Source: an uncultured Paracoccaceae bacterium
GTDB lineage: Bacteria; Pseudomonadota; Alphaproteobacteria; Rhodobacterales; Rhodobacteraceae
DNA length: 64,000 nucleotides
Assembly: GCA_947493335.1 (NCBI GenBank)
Contig: CANLQO010000006.1
Span: 1 to 64,000, forward strand
Direction of reading: 5' to 3'
The translations under genes and the position numbers were made by a program. Under the pieces are notes generated by a model that was not told the origin of the DNA, ran no database searches, and saw only the letters and a program-made list of their open reading frames with translations. Of the stretch, positions 1-8,174 are shown one piece after another; within the stretch, counting starts at the first letter, position 1, and each line of letters opens with the position of its first letter.

Positions 1-168
<168 letters not shown>

Positions 169-207
169 CGGAGTGCGGGCCCAGCCCGCGCACCGGGTGG
201 GTGGCAG

Positions 208-225
208 TGGATTGCATGCAATCCA
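208..225. other. 18-bp perfect palindrome downstream of tuf
   Basis: TGGATTGCATGCAATCCA is a perfect palindrome. Outer arms GTGGGT (197-202) and ACCCAC (231-236) could extend it as an imperfect hairpin. A GC-rich hairpin, GCGGGC-CCA-GCCCGC (175-189), lies just after the tuf stop. They may mark mRNA 3' end processing or a protein site; the role is unknown. Confidence 0.5.
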
Positions 226-252
226 TGAGAACCCACACAGATGAGACAATCG

Positions 253-283
253 AAAGGCCGCTGGAGAAGTCCGGCGGCCTTTT
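253..283 (+). terminator. Rho-independent terminator of tuf
   Basis: A 13-bp stem (253-265 with 270-282, one U-G pair) closes a GAAG loop and ends in TTTT. It lies 85 bases after the tuf stop and ahead of the nuclease gene, so it should separate tuf transcription from what follows. Confidence 0.85.
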
Positions 284-337
284 GCATTCGGGTGGGTTGA
301 ACGTTAGTAAATCAAAGATTTAGGAGACGTTTTTTCC

Positions 338-817
338 ATGCTACGATCGATTTCATTTCTTGCCGCGTTTTTCCTGTTGGCAAGCCCTTCGATGGCTGAT
401 GATTCCATTCTCACGCCTTACTCCGGACCCTATAGAGCGACTGTCGTACGAGTTATCGACGGCGACACGATTGAGGTGAAGGTAGAGCTTTGGCCTGGTC
501 TTGTCGCGCAATATGCGGTTCGAGAGCGTGGAATTGATGCGCCCGAGATTCGAAGAGTTGGATGTGAGGAAGAACGCCAATGGGGGTTAGAGGCGAAGTC
601 TCAAATTGAGAAGCTCTTTCCGATTGGTACCGTTGTACGTTTGGATGATGTTGAACAAGGTAGCTTTGGCGGGAGGGTCATCGCAGATGTCCGGAGACTG
701 CTTCCATCGCAGCAATATAGAACGCTTGAGATGGAACTGCTTGATAGAAACCTTGCTGTGACTTGGAGCGAAAATATGGGAGAAGTCCCTTGGTGCCTAC
801 TGGCTCGTACGAGATGA
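338..817 (+). CDS. Secreted thermonuclease-like (SNase-fold) protein
   Basis: A 159-residue protein of the staphylococcal nuclease (TNase-like) family. Residues 1-20 form a signal peptide ending in SPSMA-D, so it should act in the periplasm or outside. The fold is shown by ATVVRVIDGDTIEV (about 35-48), with the metal-ligand aspartate of the DGDT motif, then the arginine of RERGIDAPEIRR (about 62-73). The second Arg/Glu active-site pair is less clear, so activity is not certain. It is visibly more AT-rich than tuf and rpsJ and splits an otherwise conserved junction, which suggests acquisition. It has its own downstream hairpin terminator. A purely structural SNase-like protein is the alternative. 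Confidence 0.8.
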   Translation: MLRSISFLAAFFLLASPSMADDSILTPYSGPYRATVVRVIDGDTIEVKVELWPGLVAQYAVRERGIDAPEIRRVGCEEERQWGLEAKSQIEKLFPIGTVVRLDDVEQGSFGGRVIADVRRLLPSQQYRTLEMELLDRNLAVTWSENMGEVPWCLLARTR

Positions 818-865
818 GGAAGATGTGATTTAAAGCTCGCCCGGAATCAAGCAGCTCCGCTGCGC

Positions 866-1002
866 CGGGCAGCGCCGACCCGCCCCCATGGGGCGGCGCT
901 TTTGCAAACGCATGCCCTCATGGGATCGTCACCCCAAAGCGGCACCATAAAATGCCAGACAACCACCGTTTTCTGCGCCACCCCGCGGGTCGGCGCTGCC
1001 CG
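866..1002. repeat. 18-bp perfect inverted repeat enclosing about 100 bp
   Basis: The left arm at 866-883 (CGGGCAGCGCCGACCCGC) is the exact reverse complement of the right arm at 985-1002. The 101 bases between contain no convincing gene. The arms could be ends of a small non-autonomous element, or the halves of a long RNA hairpin. No target-site duplication is obvious. The stretch 818-1190 has no protein gene; it holds this repeat, the S10 promoter and the S10 leader. Confidence 0.6.
871..903 (+). terminator. Hairpin terminator after the nuclease gene
   Basis: AGCGC (871-875) pairs with GCGCT (896-900), with an inner stem CGCCCC (881-886) to GGGGCG (890-895), followed by a short T run at 900-903. 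It lies about 50 bases after the nuclease stop and overlaps the left arm of a larger inverted repeat. Confidence 0.6.
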
Positions 1003-1036
1003 ACGCGGAAACCAAAGCAGATGGACGCAAAAGGGC

Positions 1037-1065
1037 TTGCGCGGTGACGCGACTCCCCCTATACG
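1037..1065 (+). promoter_or_regulatory. Predicted sigma70 promoter of the rpsJ segment
   Basis: TTGCGC (1037-1042), a 17-bp spacer, then TATACG (1060-1065). A C-rich tract precedes the -10 box and a GC-rich discriminator (CCCCAC) follows it, as at the other ribosomal segments here. A start near 1072 would give a leader of about 119 nt before rpsJ. GC-rich discriminators are known to favour ppGpp/DksA control; that is an inference for this site. Confidence 0.7.
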
Positions 1066-1071
1066 CCCCAC

Positions 1072-1190
1072 ATCCAACAGGGGTACGCCGCGCGTGCCCC
1101 TTATCCGTTGGACCAAAAGACGCGATGAGGGGGTCGGATGAGCCGGCCTCGTCCAATCCGTTAAGGCCCTGTTTGAAAGGGTGATGTCAC
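1072..1190 (+). promoter_or_regulatory. Structured 5' leader of the S10 segment
   Basis: The predicted leader holds a 9-bp hairpin, GGGGTACGC (1080-1088) with GCGTGCCCC (1092-1100). A long-range pairing TTGGAC (1108-1113) with GTCCAA (1151-1156) encloses a GC-rich stretch. In E. coli the S10 leader is bound by L4 for autogenous control; a similar role here is only an inference from position and structure. Confidence 0.35.
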
Positions 1191-1502
1191 ATGGCAGCCA
1201 GCCAGAACATCCGCATTCGCCTCAAGGCGTTTGACTACCGCGTCCTTGACGCCTCCACGCAGGAAATCGTCTCCACCGCCAAGCGCACCGGCGCCAGCGT
1301 TCGTGGTCCGATCCCACTGCCCAACAAAATCGAAAAGTTCACCGTTCTGCGCGGTCCGCACATCGACAAGAAGTCGCGCGACCAGTTCGAGATCCGCACG
1401 CACAAGCGTCTGCTGGACATCGTCGATCCGACACCGCAGACCGTGGATGCCCTGATGAAGCTCGACCTCGCCGCTGGCGTGGACGTGCAGATCAGCGTGT
1501 AA
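1191..1502 (+). CDS. rpsJ: 30S ribosomal protein S10
   Basis: S10 (NusE), 103 residues, the normal length, beginning [20 protein letters not shown] and containing the family signature near [24 protein letters not shown]. It sits in the head of the 30S subunit and also joins NusB in transcription antitermination. It is the first gene of the first ribosomal segment, 14 bases ahead of rplC. The ATG at 1191 is the only start that gives the canonical N terminus. Confidence 0.97.
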   Translation: MAASQNIRIRLKAFDYRVLDASTQEIVSTAKRTGASVRGPIPLPNKIEKFTVLRGPHIDKKSRDQFEIRTHKRLLDIVDPTPQTVDALMKLDLAAGVDVQISV

Positions 1503-1515
1503 GGAGGATCGCACG

Positions 1516-2373
1516 ATGCTCCGCACAGGATTGATCGCAAAGAAGGTGGGCATGACCCGCCTCTTTATGGAAGACGGCAAGCAGATCCCTGTCACCGTTC
1601 TTTCGCTTGAAAAGCTTCAGGTGGTCGCGCAGCGTACCTCTGACAAAGACGGCTACACCGCTGTTCAGCTGGGTGCCGGTGCCGCCAAGGCCCGCCGCGT
1701 CAGCAAGGCGATGAAGGGCCATTTCGCCGCCGCGAAAGTGGAACCCAAGCGCAAGCTGGCAGAGTTCCGCGTGGCCGAGGAAAACCTGATCCCCGTCGGC
1801 GAAGAGATCATGGCCAACCACTACTTTGAAGGCCAGTATGTTGACGTCGCAGGGACATCCATCGGTAAAGGTTTTGCCGGTGCGATGAAGCGTCACAACT
1901 TCGGCGGCCTGCGCGCGACACACGGTGTCTCGATCAGCCACCGTTCGCACGGCTCAACCGGTCAGTGTCAGGATCCAGGCCGCGTTTTCAAAGGCAAGAA
2001 GATGGCCGGTCACATGGGTGCCGCCAAGGTGACAACGCAGAACCTGCAGGTTGTGCGCACCGATGCCGACCGTGGCCTGATCATGGTCAAAGGCGCTGTT
2101 CCCGGCTCCAAGGGTGGCTGGGTCACGATCAAGGACGCGGTCAAGAAGCCGACGCCCGAAGGTGTGATCTACCCCGCGGGCCTGAAGTCCATGAAGGAGG
2201 AGGCCGAGCGTCTGGCTGCTGAAGCCGCCGCCGCTGCCGCCGCTGAAGAGGAAGCCGCCGCAAAGGCCGCAGCCGAAGCAGAACAGGCCGCACTGGAAGC
2301 TGCTGAAGCCGAAGCCGCAAACGAAGCCCCGGCAGAAGACGCCGCAGATGAGGGTGACAAAAATGAAGGCTGA
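1516..2373 (+). CDS. rplC: 50S ribosomal protein L3 with a long Ala/Glu-rich tail
   Basis: L3 is an early-assembly protein near the peptidyl transferase centre. The core starts [17 protein letters not shown] and includes the L3 signature around [18 protein letters not shown] (about residues 117-134) with the glutamine-bearing loop after it. The protein has 285 residues against about 210-240 usual, because the last 58 or so form a low-complexity tail rich in Ala and Glu that ends DEGDKNEG. The tail is probably helical and solvent exposed. The stop overlaps the start of rplD by 11 bases, and AGGAGG precedes the ATG region. Confidence 0.96.
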   Translation: MLRTGLIAKKVGMTRLFMEDGKQIPVTVLSLEKLQVVAQRTSDKDGYTAVQLGAGAAKARRVSKAMKGHFAAAKVEPKRKLAEFRVAEENLIPVGEEIMANHYFEGQYVDVAGTSIGKGFAGAMKRHNFGGLRATHGVSISHRSHGSTGQCQDPGRVFKGKKMAGHMGAAKVTTQNLQVVRTDADRGLIMVKGAVPGSKGGWVTIKDAVKKPTPEGVIYPAGLKSMKEEAERLAAEAAAAAAAEEEAAAKAAAEAEQAALEAAEAEAANEAPAEDAADEGDKNEG

Positions 2374-2983
2374 TGCAATCAAGCTGGACGGCAAGAAAGC
2401 CGGTTCCGTCGATCTGGATGACGCGATTTTCGGTCTTGAGCCGCGCGCCGACATCCTGCACCGCGTTGTCCGCTGGCAGCGCAACAAGGCCATGGCAGGC
2501 ACACATGACGTGCTGGGCCGGTCCGAGGTCAAGTTCTCGACCAAGAAGATCTATCGCCAAAAGGGCACCGGTGGCGCACGTCACGGTAGCCGCGGCGCGC
2601 CGATCTTCCGTGGTGGTGGTACCTACAAGGGCCCAACGCCCCGCAGCCACGCCCATGACCTGACCAAGAAGTTCCGCAAGCTGGGCCTGCGCCATGCGCT
2701 GTCCGCCAAGCAGGCGGCAGGTGAGCTGGTCGTGATCGACAGCATCGAGATGAAGGACGCAAAGACATCCGTACTTGCCAAGACAGTTGGCGAGCGCGGC
2801 TGGAAGCGCGCCCTGATCATCGACGGCGCAGAGGTCAACGCAGACTTCCTGCAGGCGTCGCGCAACATCGCAACCCTGAACGTTCTGCCCAGCCAGGGCG
2901 CGAACGTTTATGACATCCTGAAGTCGGACACGCTTGTCCTGACCAAAGCCGGTGTCGAAGCATTGGAGGCTCGCCTGAAATGA
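2363..2983 (+). CDS. rplD: 50S ribosomal protein L4
   Basis: L4, 206 residues, beginning [20 protein letters not shown], with the extended-loop region [20 protein letters not shown] that reaches into the peptide exit tunnel. An ATG at 2348 would add five residues, but that ATG overlaps the likely ribosome-binding stretch AGGGTG (2351-2356), which is well placed for the ATG at 2363. The gene overlaps rplC by 11 bases and rplW by 4 (ATGA), which implies translational coupling. In E. coli L4 also represses the S10 operon. Confidence 0.95.
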   Translation: MKADAIKLDGKKAGSVDLDDAIFGLEPRADILHRVVRWQRNKAMAGTHDVLGRSEVKFSTKKIYRQKGTGGARHGSRGAPIFRGGGTYKGPTPRSHAHDLTKKFRKLGLRHALSAKQAAGELVVIDSIEMKDAKTSVLAKTVGERGWKRALIIDGAEVNADFLQASRNIATLNVLPSQGANVYDILKSDTLVLTKAGVEALEARLK

Positions 2984-3276
2984 GCGCGAAAGCAGAACAC
3001 TACGACGTGATCCGCAAGCCGATCATCACCGAGAAAGCAACCATGGCCTCTGAGGCCAATGCGGTCGTCTTCGAAGTGGCCATCGACGCCAACAAGCCGA
3101 TGATCAAGCAAGCGGTTGAGGCACTCTTTGACGTGAAGGTCAAAGCGGTCAACACCACGATCACCAAAGGCAAGGTCAAGCGTTTCCGTGGCAACCTCGG
3201 CACCCGTAAGGACGTCAAGAAGGCCTACGTGACGCTGGAAGAAGGCAACACGATCGACGTTTCGACCGGCCTGTAA
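2980..3276 (+). CDS. rplW: 50S ribosomal protein L23
   Basis: L23, 98 residues, beginning [20 protein letters not shown], with the family segment [22 protein letters not shown]23 lies at the tunnel exit and is the docking site for trigger factor and SRP. It starts inside the rplD stop (ATGA). Normally rplB follows directly; here a strong terminator comes 23 bases after the stop and rplB is 3.4 kb away. Confidence 0.97.
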   Translation: MSAKAEHYDVIRKPIITEKATMASEANAVVFEVAIDANKPMIKQAVEALFDVKVKAVNTTITKGKVKRFRGNLGTRKDVKKAYVTLEEGNTIDVSTGL

Positions 3277-3298
3277 ACCCAGCGACCAATAACTTTTG

Positions 3299-3332
3299 AA
3301 AGGGCCCCCGGCGGAAACGTCGGGGGCCCTTT
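3299..3332 (+). terminator. Strong intrinsic terminator after rplW
   Basis: AAAGGGCCCCCG (3299-3310) pairs perfectly with CGGGGGCCCTTT (3321-3332) around a 10-base loop. It closes the first ribosomal segment where most bacteria read straight into rplB. Confidence 0.9.
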
Positions 3333-3411
3333 GACGTATGGCCTGCACGCTACTGGATTTTGGACGGCACCATTGATATCTTTCCGCGCATTAAAAGATG
3401 CGAGGTATTTT

Positions 3412-4263
3412 ATGACTATTCGGACATTTGCCCCAATCATTGTCGCTTTGTCTTTGTGCGCTGGTTCGGCCAACGCAGCGACCATCAGCTATCTGGTCGA
3501 AGCACTTGCCACGACCTCCACCAACAACGTGTCGACAATCGACCAGCAGACCGTGACAGAACCCGGGCGCACACTGGATGCGCCCATATCGCTCCAATTG
3601 AACGCGAACACTGCGGATTCGTCTTCGACCACGACCCTTTCCGTCAACGGACAAACGGGTGAAATCAAACTTGGCACCAATGACGGGGCCAAACAATTTG
3701 CAGCAGACGAAGCCGACGCCTCGGGCGAAGTTTCGGTGCGGATCAGAGAGACCTTCACCGCCATCGGCACCGGCATGGTCAGCTTTTCCGCCGCGATTGA
3801 CGGGATCCTCAGCCAGAACCATGACCCCCAAGGCACCTTCAACTTCGCGCTGTTCGAGGCTGATCTGGTCGTATCGCTGCTTGGCACCGGCACCATGACC
3901 GACGGCCTGAATATCAGCACGGCCAGTCAGCAGGGAGGCGGGGCCGTCACCATTGACGTAGACGATGTGCTGGAAACCACCTTTCAGGTCACAAATGGTG
4001 CCACCTTTGCCTTTGACCTCTACGTGCGGGCCGCCAGTAACATGTCCACATCTGCTGCAAACCTGATCACCGAAGGTGGGGCGAATTTTCTCAACACGGT
4101 CAAGATCAGCGCCACGGCCGGTCCGGGTATGACTCTGACCGCGAGCGATCCCTCCTTCCTGGCCGGGACACCACCGCCGCAGATCCCGCTGCCCGGTGGC
4201 CTGCCGTTGCTGGCCGGGGGGCTTGGCCTGCTGATCTTGCGGCGCAACCGCATGGCGCACTGA
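3412..4263 (+). CDS. Secreted protein with VPLPA/PEP-CTERM-like sorting signal
   Basis: A 283-residue exported protein of unknown function. It begins with a signal peptide (MTIRTFAPIIVALSLCAGSANA in outline, cut after ANA). It ends with a sorting tail: IPLPGG, then a Leu/Gly-rich membrane segment, then RRNR. This is the VPLPA-type variant of PEP-CTERM common in Roseobacters, which directs proteins to an exosortase-like enzyme for surface processing. The middle is Thr/Ser-rich and probably beta-structured. The ATG at 3412 is preferred to the upstream start at 3331 because it opens the signal peptide and follows GAGG. Cargo of the rplW-rplB gap. Confidence 0.8.
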   Translation: MTIRTFAPIIVALSLCAGSANAATISYLVEALATTSTNNVSTIDQQTVTEPGRTLDAPISLQLNANTADSSSTTTLSVNGQTGEIKLGTNDGAKQFAADEADASGEVSVRIRETFTAIGTGMVSFSAAIDGILSQNHDPQGTFNFALFEADLVVSLLGTGTMTDGLNISTASQQGGGAVTIDVDDVLETTFQVTNGATFAFDLYVRAASNMSTSAANLITEGGANFLNTVKISATAGPGMTLTASDPSFLAGTPPPQIPLPGGLPLLAGGLGLLILRRNRMAH

Positions 4264-4321
4264 CGATCCGGGTGGTTGCGATGGGCTGAGTCTGCCCGTC
4301 ACTTTCCACCAAGGACAGAAT

Positions 4322-4353
4322 GAAGGCCCCTTGCAACAACACAAGGGGCCTTC
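4322..4353. terminator. Bidirectional hairpin between convergent genes
   Basis: GAAGGCCCCTTG (4322-4333) and CAAGGGGCCTTC (4342-4353) form a perfect 12-bp stem with an 8-base loop, between the convergent CTERM gene and the minus-strand gene at 4444. T runs are short, so efficiency is uncertain. Confidence 0.6.
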
Positions 4354-4443
4354 GTGCGATCGGGTCCGGACAAAAATCCATGCCTTCGGCCCACGATCAA
4401 ACGGACGAGGATGGCGCCCGCTATGAAATCTGCGCGCCGGGCG

Positions 4444-4722
4444 TCACTCGATCACGATGGCGTTCGGCAAGGGTGTGGATTGGGGTGGGCCGTCCAGATG
4501 CGCGATGACCATGCCCCAAATGGCCTGCAAATGCGGGATGGCGGCCTCGGCAGCTTCTTCACTATCGTAAAGCGCCATGAAGGCGCCATTGCCGTCGTCA
4601 TCCCAGCCGCCCTGACTGCGCACGAGACCCGGAATCTTCGCGGTCTGCGCCATCATGTTGTCTTTCTGCTTGAGCACTTCTTCAAGGTTCGCGGCCTTGA
4701 ATGTCGTCAGTCGTGCATACAT
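4444..4722 (-). CDS. Small dimeric alpha/beta-barrel-type protein, function unknown
   Basis: A 92-residue cytoplasmic protein beginning [20 protein letters not shown], with [20 protein letters not shown] in the middle. The pattern (a strand, a long helix, then a strand with an [15 protein letters not shown] segment) resembles ferredoxin-like dimeric alpha/beta-barrel proteins such as antibiotic-biosynthesis-monooxygenase-like domains. No catalytic residue can be named. The ATG at 4722 follows GGGGAGA and is preferred to the start at 4752. It is the only minus-strand gene in the rplW-rplB insert. Confidence 0.65.
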   Translation of the reverse strand: MYARLTTFKAANLEEVLKQKDNMMAQTAKIPGLVRSQGGWDDDGNGAFMALYDSEEAAEAAIPHLQAIWGMVIAHLDGPPQSTPLPNAIVIE

Positions 4723-4876
4723 TGGTTGTCTCCCCTTATGTCCAGGGACCAACCTTATGGACGCGCCGCGCAGCGGTCATGGGCAAGATTACCTAGGGGC
4801 ACCCATATTCTGCGCGACAGGCGCAATTTGGGCCATCCGCGCATTTGCGTTAAACTGCGCGGCAGGAGGTGCGCCC

Positions 4877-5224
4877 ATGTCCCACAAAGTCTTCAAGATG
4901 AGTTTCGCGAGCATTTACCCGCATTACGTCAACAAGGCGGAAAAGAAGGACAGGACCAAGCGCCAGGTGGATGAGATCATCCACTGGCTCACCGGCTACG
5001 ACGCCGATGGTCTGGCCGCCGCCCTCGACGACAAACGCGACTTTGAAGCCTTCTTCGCCCAGGCCCCCGCGATGAACCCCAACCGCAAACTGATCAAAGG
5101 CGTCGTCTGCGGCCACCGGGTAGAGGACATCGAAGACCCGCTGATGCAGGAAATCCGCTATCTGGATAAGATGATTGATGAGTTGGCGCGCGGGAAAAAA
5201 TTCGCGAGTATACTTAGGGGGTAG
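4877..5224 (+). CDS. DUF2200 family protein
   Basis: A 115-residue protein matching my memory of the DUF2200 family along its whole length: [18 protein letters not shown], then [17 protein letters not shown], then [19 protein letters not shown], then [19 protein letters not shown]. The family is cytoplasmic, widespread and of unknown function. The ATG at 4877 is set by a strong AGGAGG at 4864-4869; the longer open frame from 4655 has no support. It belongs to the rplW-rplB insert and has normal GC content. Confidence 0.85.
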   Translation: MSHKVFKMSFASIYPHYVNKAEKKDRTKRQVDEIIHWLTGYDADGLAAALDDKRDFEAFFAQAPAMNPNRKLIKGVVCGHRVEDIEDPLMQEIRYLDKMIDELARGKKFASILRG

Positions 5225-5424
5225 CGTTAGGATCTTCTTGTCAGTGGTCCCAGCGAGAAAACGTGCGGAACACGGAATAGCCTCTGCGAATATCCAATCG
5301 GGAGTAAAGAGGTCTAAACGAATCCATCTAAAGAGATGTGTCAATAGAACCGCAAATATTTCGGAGGATTTGAAATTGCATTGGTATGTGGCTCGATTCT
5401 TGGCTTGTGTAGAGGGATAGGATA

Positions 5425-6432
5425 GTGTCAAAAACAGAACCAGATAAGAAAGTAGCAAACAGCCATTTCTCTTGGTTTTCGATGAGTACCGGCCTCGATA
5501 TCTCTCGTGCGGTATTGGCTATCTTAACGGTCTTGACGCTTCATGCACTGTCTTTTTGCATGAATATGCATTTTGGGTTGTGGCCCCTCATTGATATTAG
5601 CTTAGTCGCCAATATTACGTTTAGCTTTTCACTGGCATTGGCACTGTCCGCCTTTATTTTTCGGGCTATTCCCTTCCTCTTGGGGCTTGCATTTGATTTA
5701 GTCTTCGCTGCAATAGTCGTTTTGGGTTGGGTGTTTGCGATGTATTCGTCACTTCTTAAGAGACAATTTGGAAAAGGGGAGAATTCTATAACCAGAAGTA
5801 TGAAGTCTAGATCACTACTTTTTGCAGACGAGCTAAGAAGAATGAACAGAAGTGCGGTTAGGAATTTTGTTCCGGCCCCGAGTTTGGCGTATCTTCGTCT
5901 CAAGAACAGACAACAGCAACCAATTAAGAATCAAATTTCCGTCGCGTTTCCCTATCTGAGCCAAGTCGGATCACTCCTTTCGATTTGCTGGATATATACA
6001 GGCTTCACTGTCTTGGTTGTAATGCCTGCAGTTTATCTCGTCATGATATTTGCTTTGGGAAGCGCATTGCGTGATCAAAGAGATATTAACAATGCGTTTG
6101 CCGTTGTTTCTCCAAAAGGCTCAATGGACAAGCGTATCAAGTGTTTTATTTTACTTCGGCATTCAACTAGATGGCTTCTGGTTTCTTGGATATCCGCTCT
6201 AATAGGTTCTTTTTCAATCGTTGCTGGGGATTTTAGGTTTCACGAGCTTGTCGAACGCAACCCAGTAACGATGACTGAATTCAATGGCGCGGAGTTCATC
6301 CTTTTCCAATACGCCATGAACTCTAGCGGGGTTTTTTTCCAAGATGAAACGGGGAAGCAGTTTTTCCGTCCTTTTGAATCTATCAATTCCCTAGCGACCA
6401 CACAGAATCCCATAAGTCCTCTCGACTTTTGA
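5425..6432 (+). CDS. AT-rich multi-pass membrane protein, unrecognised
   Basis: A 335-residue inner-membrane protein I do not recognise. Hydrophobic segments lie near residues 28-48, 58-78, 82-105, 188-212 and 250-270. Between the third and fourth is a basic loop (MKSRSLLFADELRRMNRSA). The C-terminal part after about residue 270 is soluble. The start is GTG at 5425 after a weak GAGGGATAG; the ATG at codon 20 (MSTGLDISR) is an alternative. Base composition is clearly more AT-rich than the ribosomal genes on both sides, and the 200 bases before it share that bias, which suggests lateral transfer into the rplW-rplB gap. Confidence 0.7.
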   Translation: MSKTEPDKKVANSHFSWFSMSTGLDISRAVLAILTVLTLHALSFCMNMHFGLWPLIDISLVANITFSFSLALALSAFIFRAIPFLLGLAFDLVFAAIVVLGWVFAMYSSLLKRQFGKGENSITRSMKSRSLLFADELRRMNRSAVRNFVPAPSLAYLRLKNRQQQPIKNQISVAFPYLSQVGSLLSICWIYTGFTVLVVMPAVYLVMIFALGSALRDQRDINNAFAVVSPKGSMDKRIKCFILLRHSTRWLLVSWISALIGSFSIVAGDFRFHELVERNPVTMTEFNGAEFILFQYAMNSSGVFFQDETGKQFFRPFESINSLATTQNPISPLDF

Positions 6433-6444
6433 TGTCTTTGAAGC

Positions 6445-6473
6445 TGGACAGCCCCCCCCCACCGCCCTATAAG
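6445..6473 (+). promoter_or_regulatory. Predicted sigma70 promoter of the rplB segment
   Basis: TGGACA (6445-6450), a 17-bp spacer containing nine consecutive Cs (6452-6460), then TATAAG (6468-6473) and a GC-rich discriminator CCGCCC. A start near 6480 gives a leader of about 187 nt before rplB. Confidence 0.65.
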
Positions 6474-6509
6474 CCGCCCATCTACCCAGCCTCGGATTCG
6501 TCCGGGGCT

Positions 6510-6573
6510 GTGTGTTTATGCCAGCAGGTGCGTGAGATCACGCACCTTACGGCGCCGGTAGGGTGTGTGTTTA
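6510..6573 (+). promoter_or_regulatory. Leader of rplB with inverted and direct repeats
   Basis: AGGTGCGTGA (6526-6535) and TCACGCACCT (6538-6547) form a perfect inverted repeat. On either side lie two copies of GTGTGTTTA (6510-6518 and 6565-6573). The arrangement could be a protein-binding RNA structure for autogenous control of the rplB segment, or a DNA operator. Confidence 0.4.
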
Positions 6574-6666
6574 CACGCACCAAACCACTCTAAATCGGGC
6601 ACCTACGGGGGCCTCAACCACATAGGGTTCCTTCAAGAACCCGCCAAGCAAACGGAAGAAGCTAAC

Positions 6667-7509
6667 ATGGCACTCAAGTCGTATAAACCGACGACGCCGG
6701 GCCAGCGTGGGCTGGTGCTGATCGACCGTTCGGAGCTTTGGAAAGGACGTCCTGTCAAATCCCTTACTCAGGGTTTGACCAAATCGGGCGGCCGGAACAA
6801 CACCGGACGGATCACCATGCGTCGCATTGGTGGGGGCGCAAAACGCCTTTACCGGATCGTTGATTTCAAGCGCAACAAGCTGGACATGTCCGCCGTTGTC
6901 GCCCGCATCGAATACGATCCCAACCGGACCGCTTTCATCGCACTGATCCAGTACGAAGATGGCACACAGAATTACATCCTTGCACCGCAGCGCCTCGCGA
7001 TTGGTGACAAGGTGATCGCATCCGCCAAGGCTGACATTAAGCCCGGCAACGCGATGCCCTTCTCGGGCATGCCCATCGGTACCATTGTCCACAACATCGA
7101 ACTCAAGCCCGGCAAAGGCGGCCAGATCGCCCGTGCTGCTGGTACTTACGCGCAGTTCGTCGGTCGTGACGGTGGCTACGCCCAGATCCGCCTCAGCTCG
7201 GGTGAGCTGCGTCTGGTCCGTCAGGAATGCATGGCCACTGTTGGTGCCGTGTCCAACCCCGACAACTCCAACCAGAACTTTGGTAAGGCTGGCCGCAACC
7301 GCCACAAGGGCATCCGCCCGTCTGTGCGTGGTGTTGCCATGAACCCGATCGATCACCCGCACGGTGGTGGTGAGGGCCGCACCTCTGGTGGCCGGACACC
7401 TGTGACCCCATGGGGCAAGGACACCAAGGGCTCTCGTACCCGCAACAAGAACAAGGCGTCGCAGAAGCTGATCATCCGTTCGCGTCACGCCAAGAAGAAA
7501 GGCCGCTAA
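6667..7509 (+). CDS. rplB: 50S ribosomal protein L2
   Basis: L2, 280 residues, beginning [20 protein letters not shown]. It holds the family signature [20 protein letters not shown] (about 219-238), including the histidine tied to peptidyl transferase function, and a Lys/Arg-rich C terminus. L2 is a primary 23S rRNA binder needed for subunit joining. The ATG at 6667 gives the canonical N terminus; the frame is open from 6565 but that part is not conserved. It opens the second ribosomal segment and is 2 bases ahead of rpsS. Confidence 0.97.
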   Translation: MALKSYKPTTPGQRGLVLIDRSELWKGRPVKSLTQGLTKSGGRNNTGRITMRRIGGGAKRLYRIVDFKRNKLDMSAVVARIEYDPNRTAFIALIQYEDGTQNYILAPQRLAIGDKVIASAKADIKPGNAMPFSGMPIGTIVHNIELKPGKGGQIARAAGTYAQFVGRDGGYAQIRLSSGELRLVRQECMATVGAVSNPDNSNQNFGKAGRNRHKGIRPSVRGVAMNPIDHPHGGGEGRTSGGRTPVTPWGKDTKGSRTRNKNKASQKLIIRSRHAKKKGR

Positions 7510-7511
7510 TC

Positions 7512-7790
7512 ATGGCTCGTTCCGTCTGGAAAGGCCCGTTCGTCGACTCTTACGTCCTGAAAAAGGCCGAAGCGTCGCGCGAAAGCGGCCGCAACGAAGT
7601 GATCAAGATCTGGTCGCGTCGTTCCACCATCCTGCCTCAGTTCGTTGGTCTGACGTTCGGCGTCTACAACGGCAAAAAGCATATCCCCGTCAACGTCACA
7701 GAAGACATGATCGGTCAGAAGTTCGGCGAATACAGCCCAACCCGCACCTATTATGGCCACGCTGCCGACAAAAAAGCGAAGCGGAAATAA
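7512..7790 (+). CDS. rpsS: 30S ribosomal protein S19
   Basis: S19, 92 residues, the normal size, beginning [20 protein letters not shown], with [20 protein letters not shown] and the [17 protein letters not shown] signature. It lies in the 30S head next to S13 and contributes to bridge B1. Start chosen at 7512, two bases after the rplB stop; the longer open frame from 7410 lies within rplB. Three bases separate it from rplV. Confidence 0.97.
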   Translation: MARSVWKGPFVDSYVLKKAEASRESGRNEVIKIWSRRSTILPQFVGLTFGVYNGKKHIPVNVTEDMIGQKFGEYSPTRTYYGHAADKKAKRK

Positions 7791-7793
7791 GTC

Positions 7794-8174
7794 ATGAGCA
7801 AGGATAACAATCCCCGCCGCGTGGCTGACAACGAAGCAATGGCAAAACTGCGCATGCTGCGTACATCCCCGCAGAAACTGAACCTCGTTGCCGGTCTGAT
7901 CCGGGGCAAGAAGGTCGAGCAGGCGCTCAATGACCTGACTTTCTCCAAAAAGCGGATCGCTGTGGACGTGAAGAAATGCCTTCAGTCCGCCGTCGCCAAC
8001 GCAGAAAATAACCACAACCTGGATGTGGATGAACTGGTCGTCGCAGAAGCATACTGCGGCAAGAACCTGATTATGAAGCGCGGACGTCCCCGTGCCCGTG
8101 GCCGGTTCGGCAAGATCATCAAGCCATTCTCAGAGATCACCATCGTGGTCCGCCAGGTCGAGGAGCAAGCATAA
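7794..8174 (+). CDS. rplV: 50S ribosomal protein L22
   Basis: L22, 126 residues, with the core [20 protein letters not shown] and the beta-hairpin region [18 protein letters not shown] that lines the exit tunnel and carries macrolide-resistance positions in other bacteria. The stop TAA shares a base with the rpsC start (TAATG), so the two are probably translationally coupled. Confidence 0.97.
   Translation: MSKDNNPRRVADNEAMAKLRMLRTSPQKLNLVAGLIRGKKVEQALNDLTFSKKRIAVDVKKCLQSAVANAENNHNLDVDELVVAEAYCGKNLIMKRGRPRARGRFGKIIKPFSEITIVVRQVEEQA

Noticed and set aside
847..1156. Small frames on both strands between the nuclease gene and rpsJ
   Set aside because: They lie within the inverted repeat and promoter, with no ribosome sites; length is due to GC content.
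3391..4344. A 317-codon minus-strand frame opposite the VPLPA-CTERM gene
   Set aside because: The plus-strand gene has a signal peptide and sorting signal; the reverse frame has neither motif nor start site.
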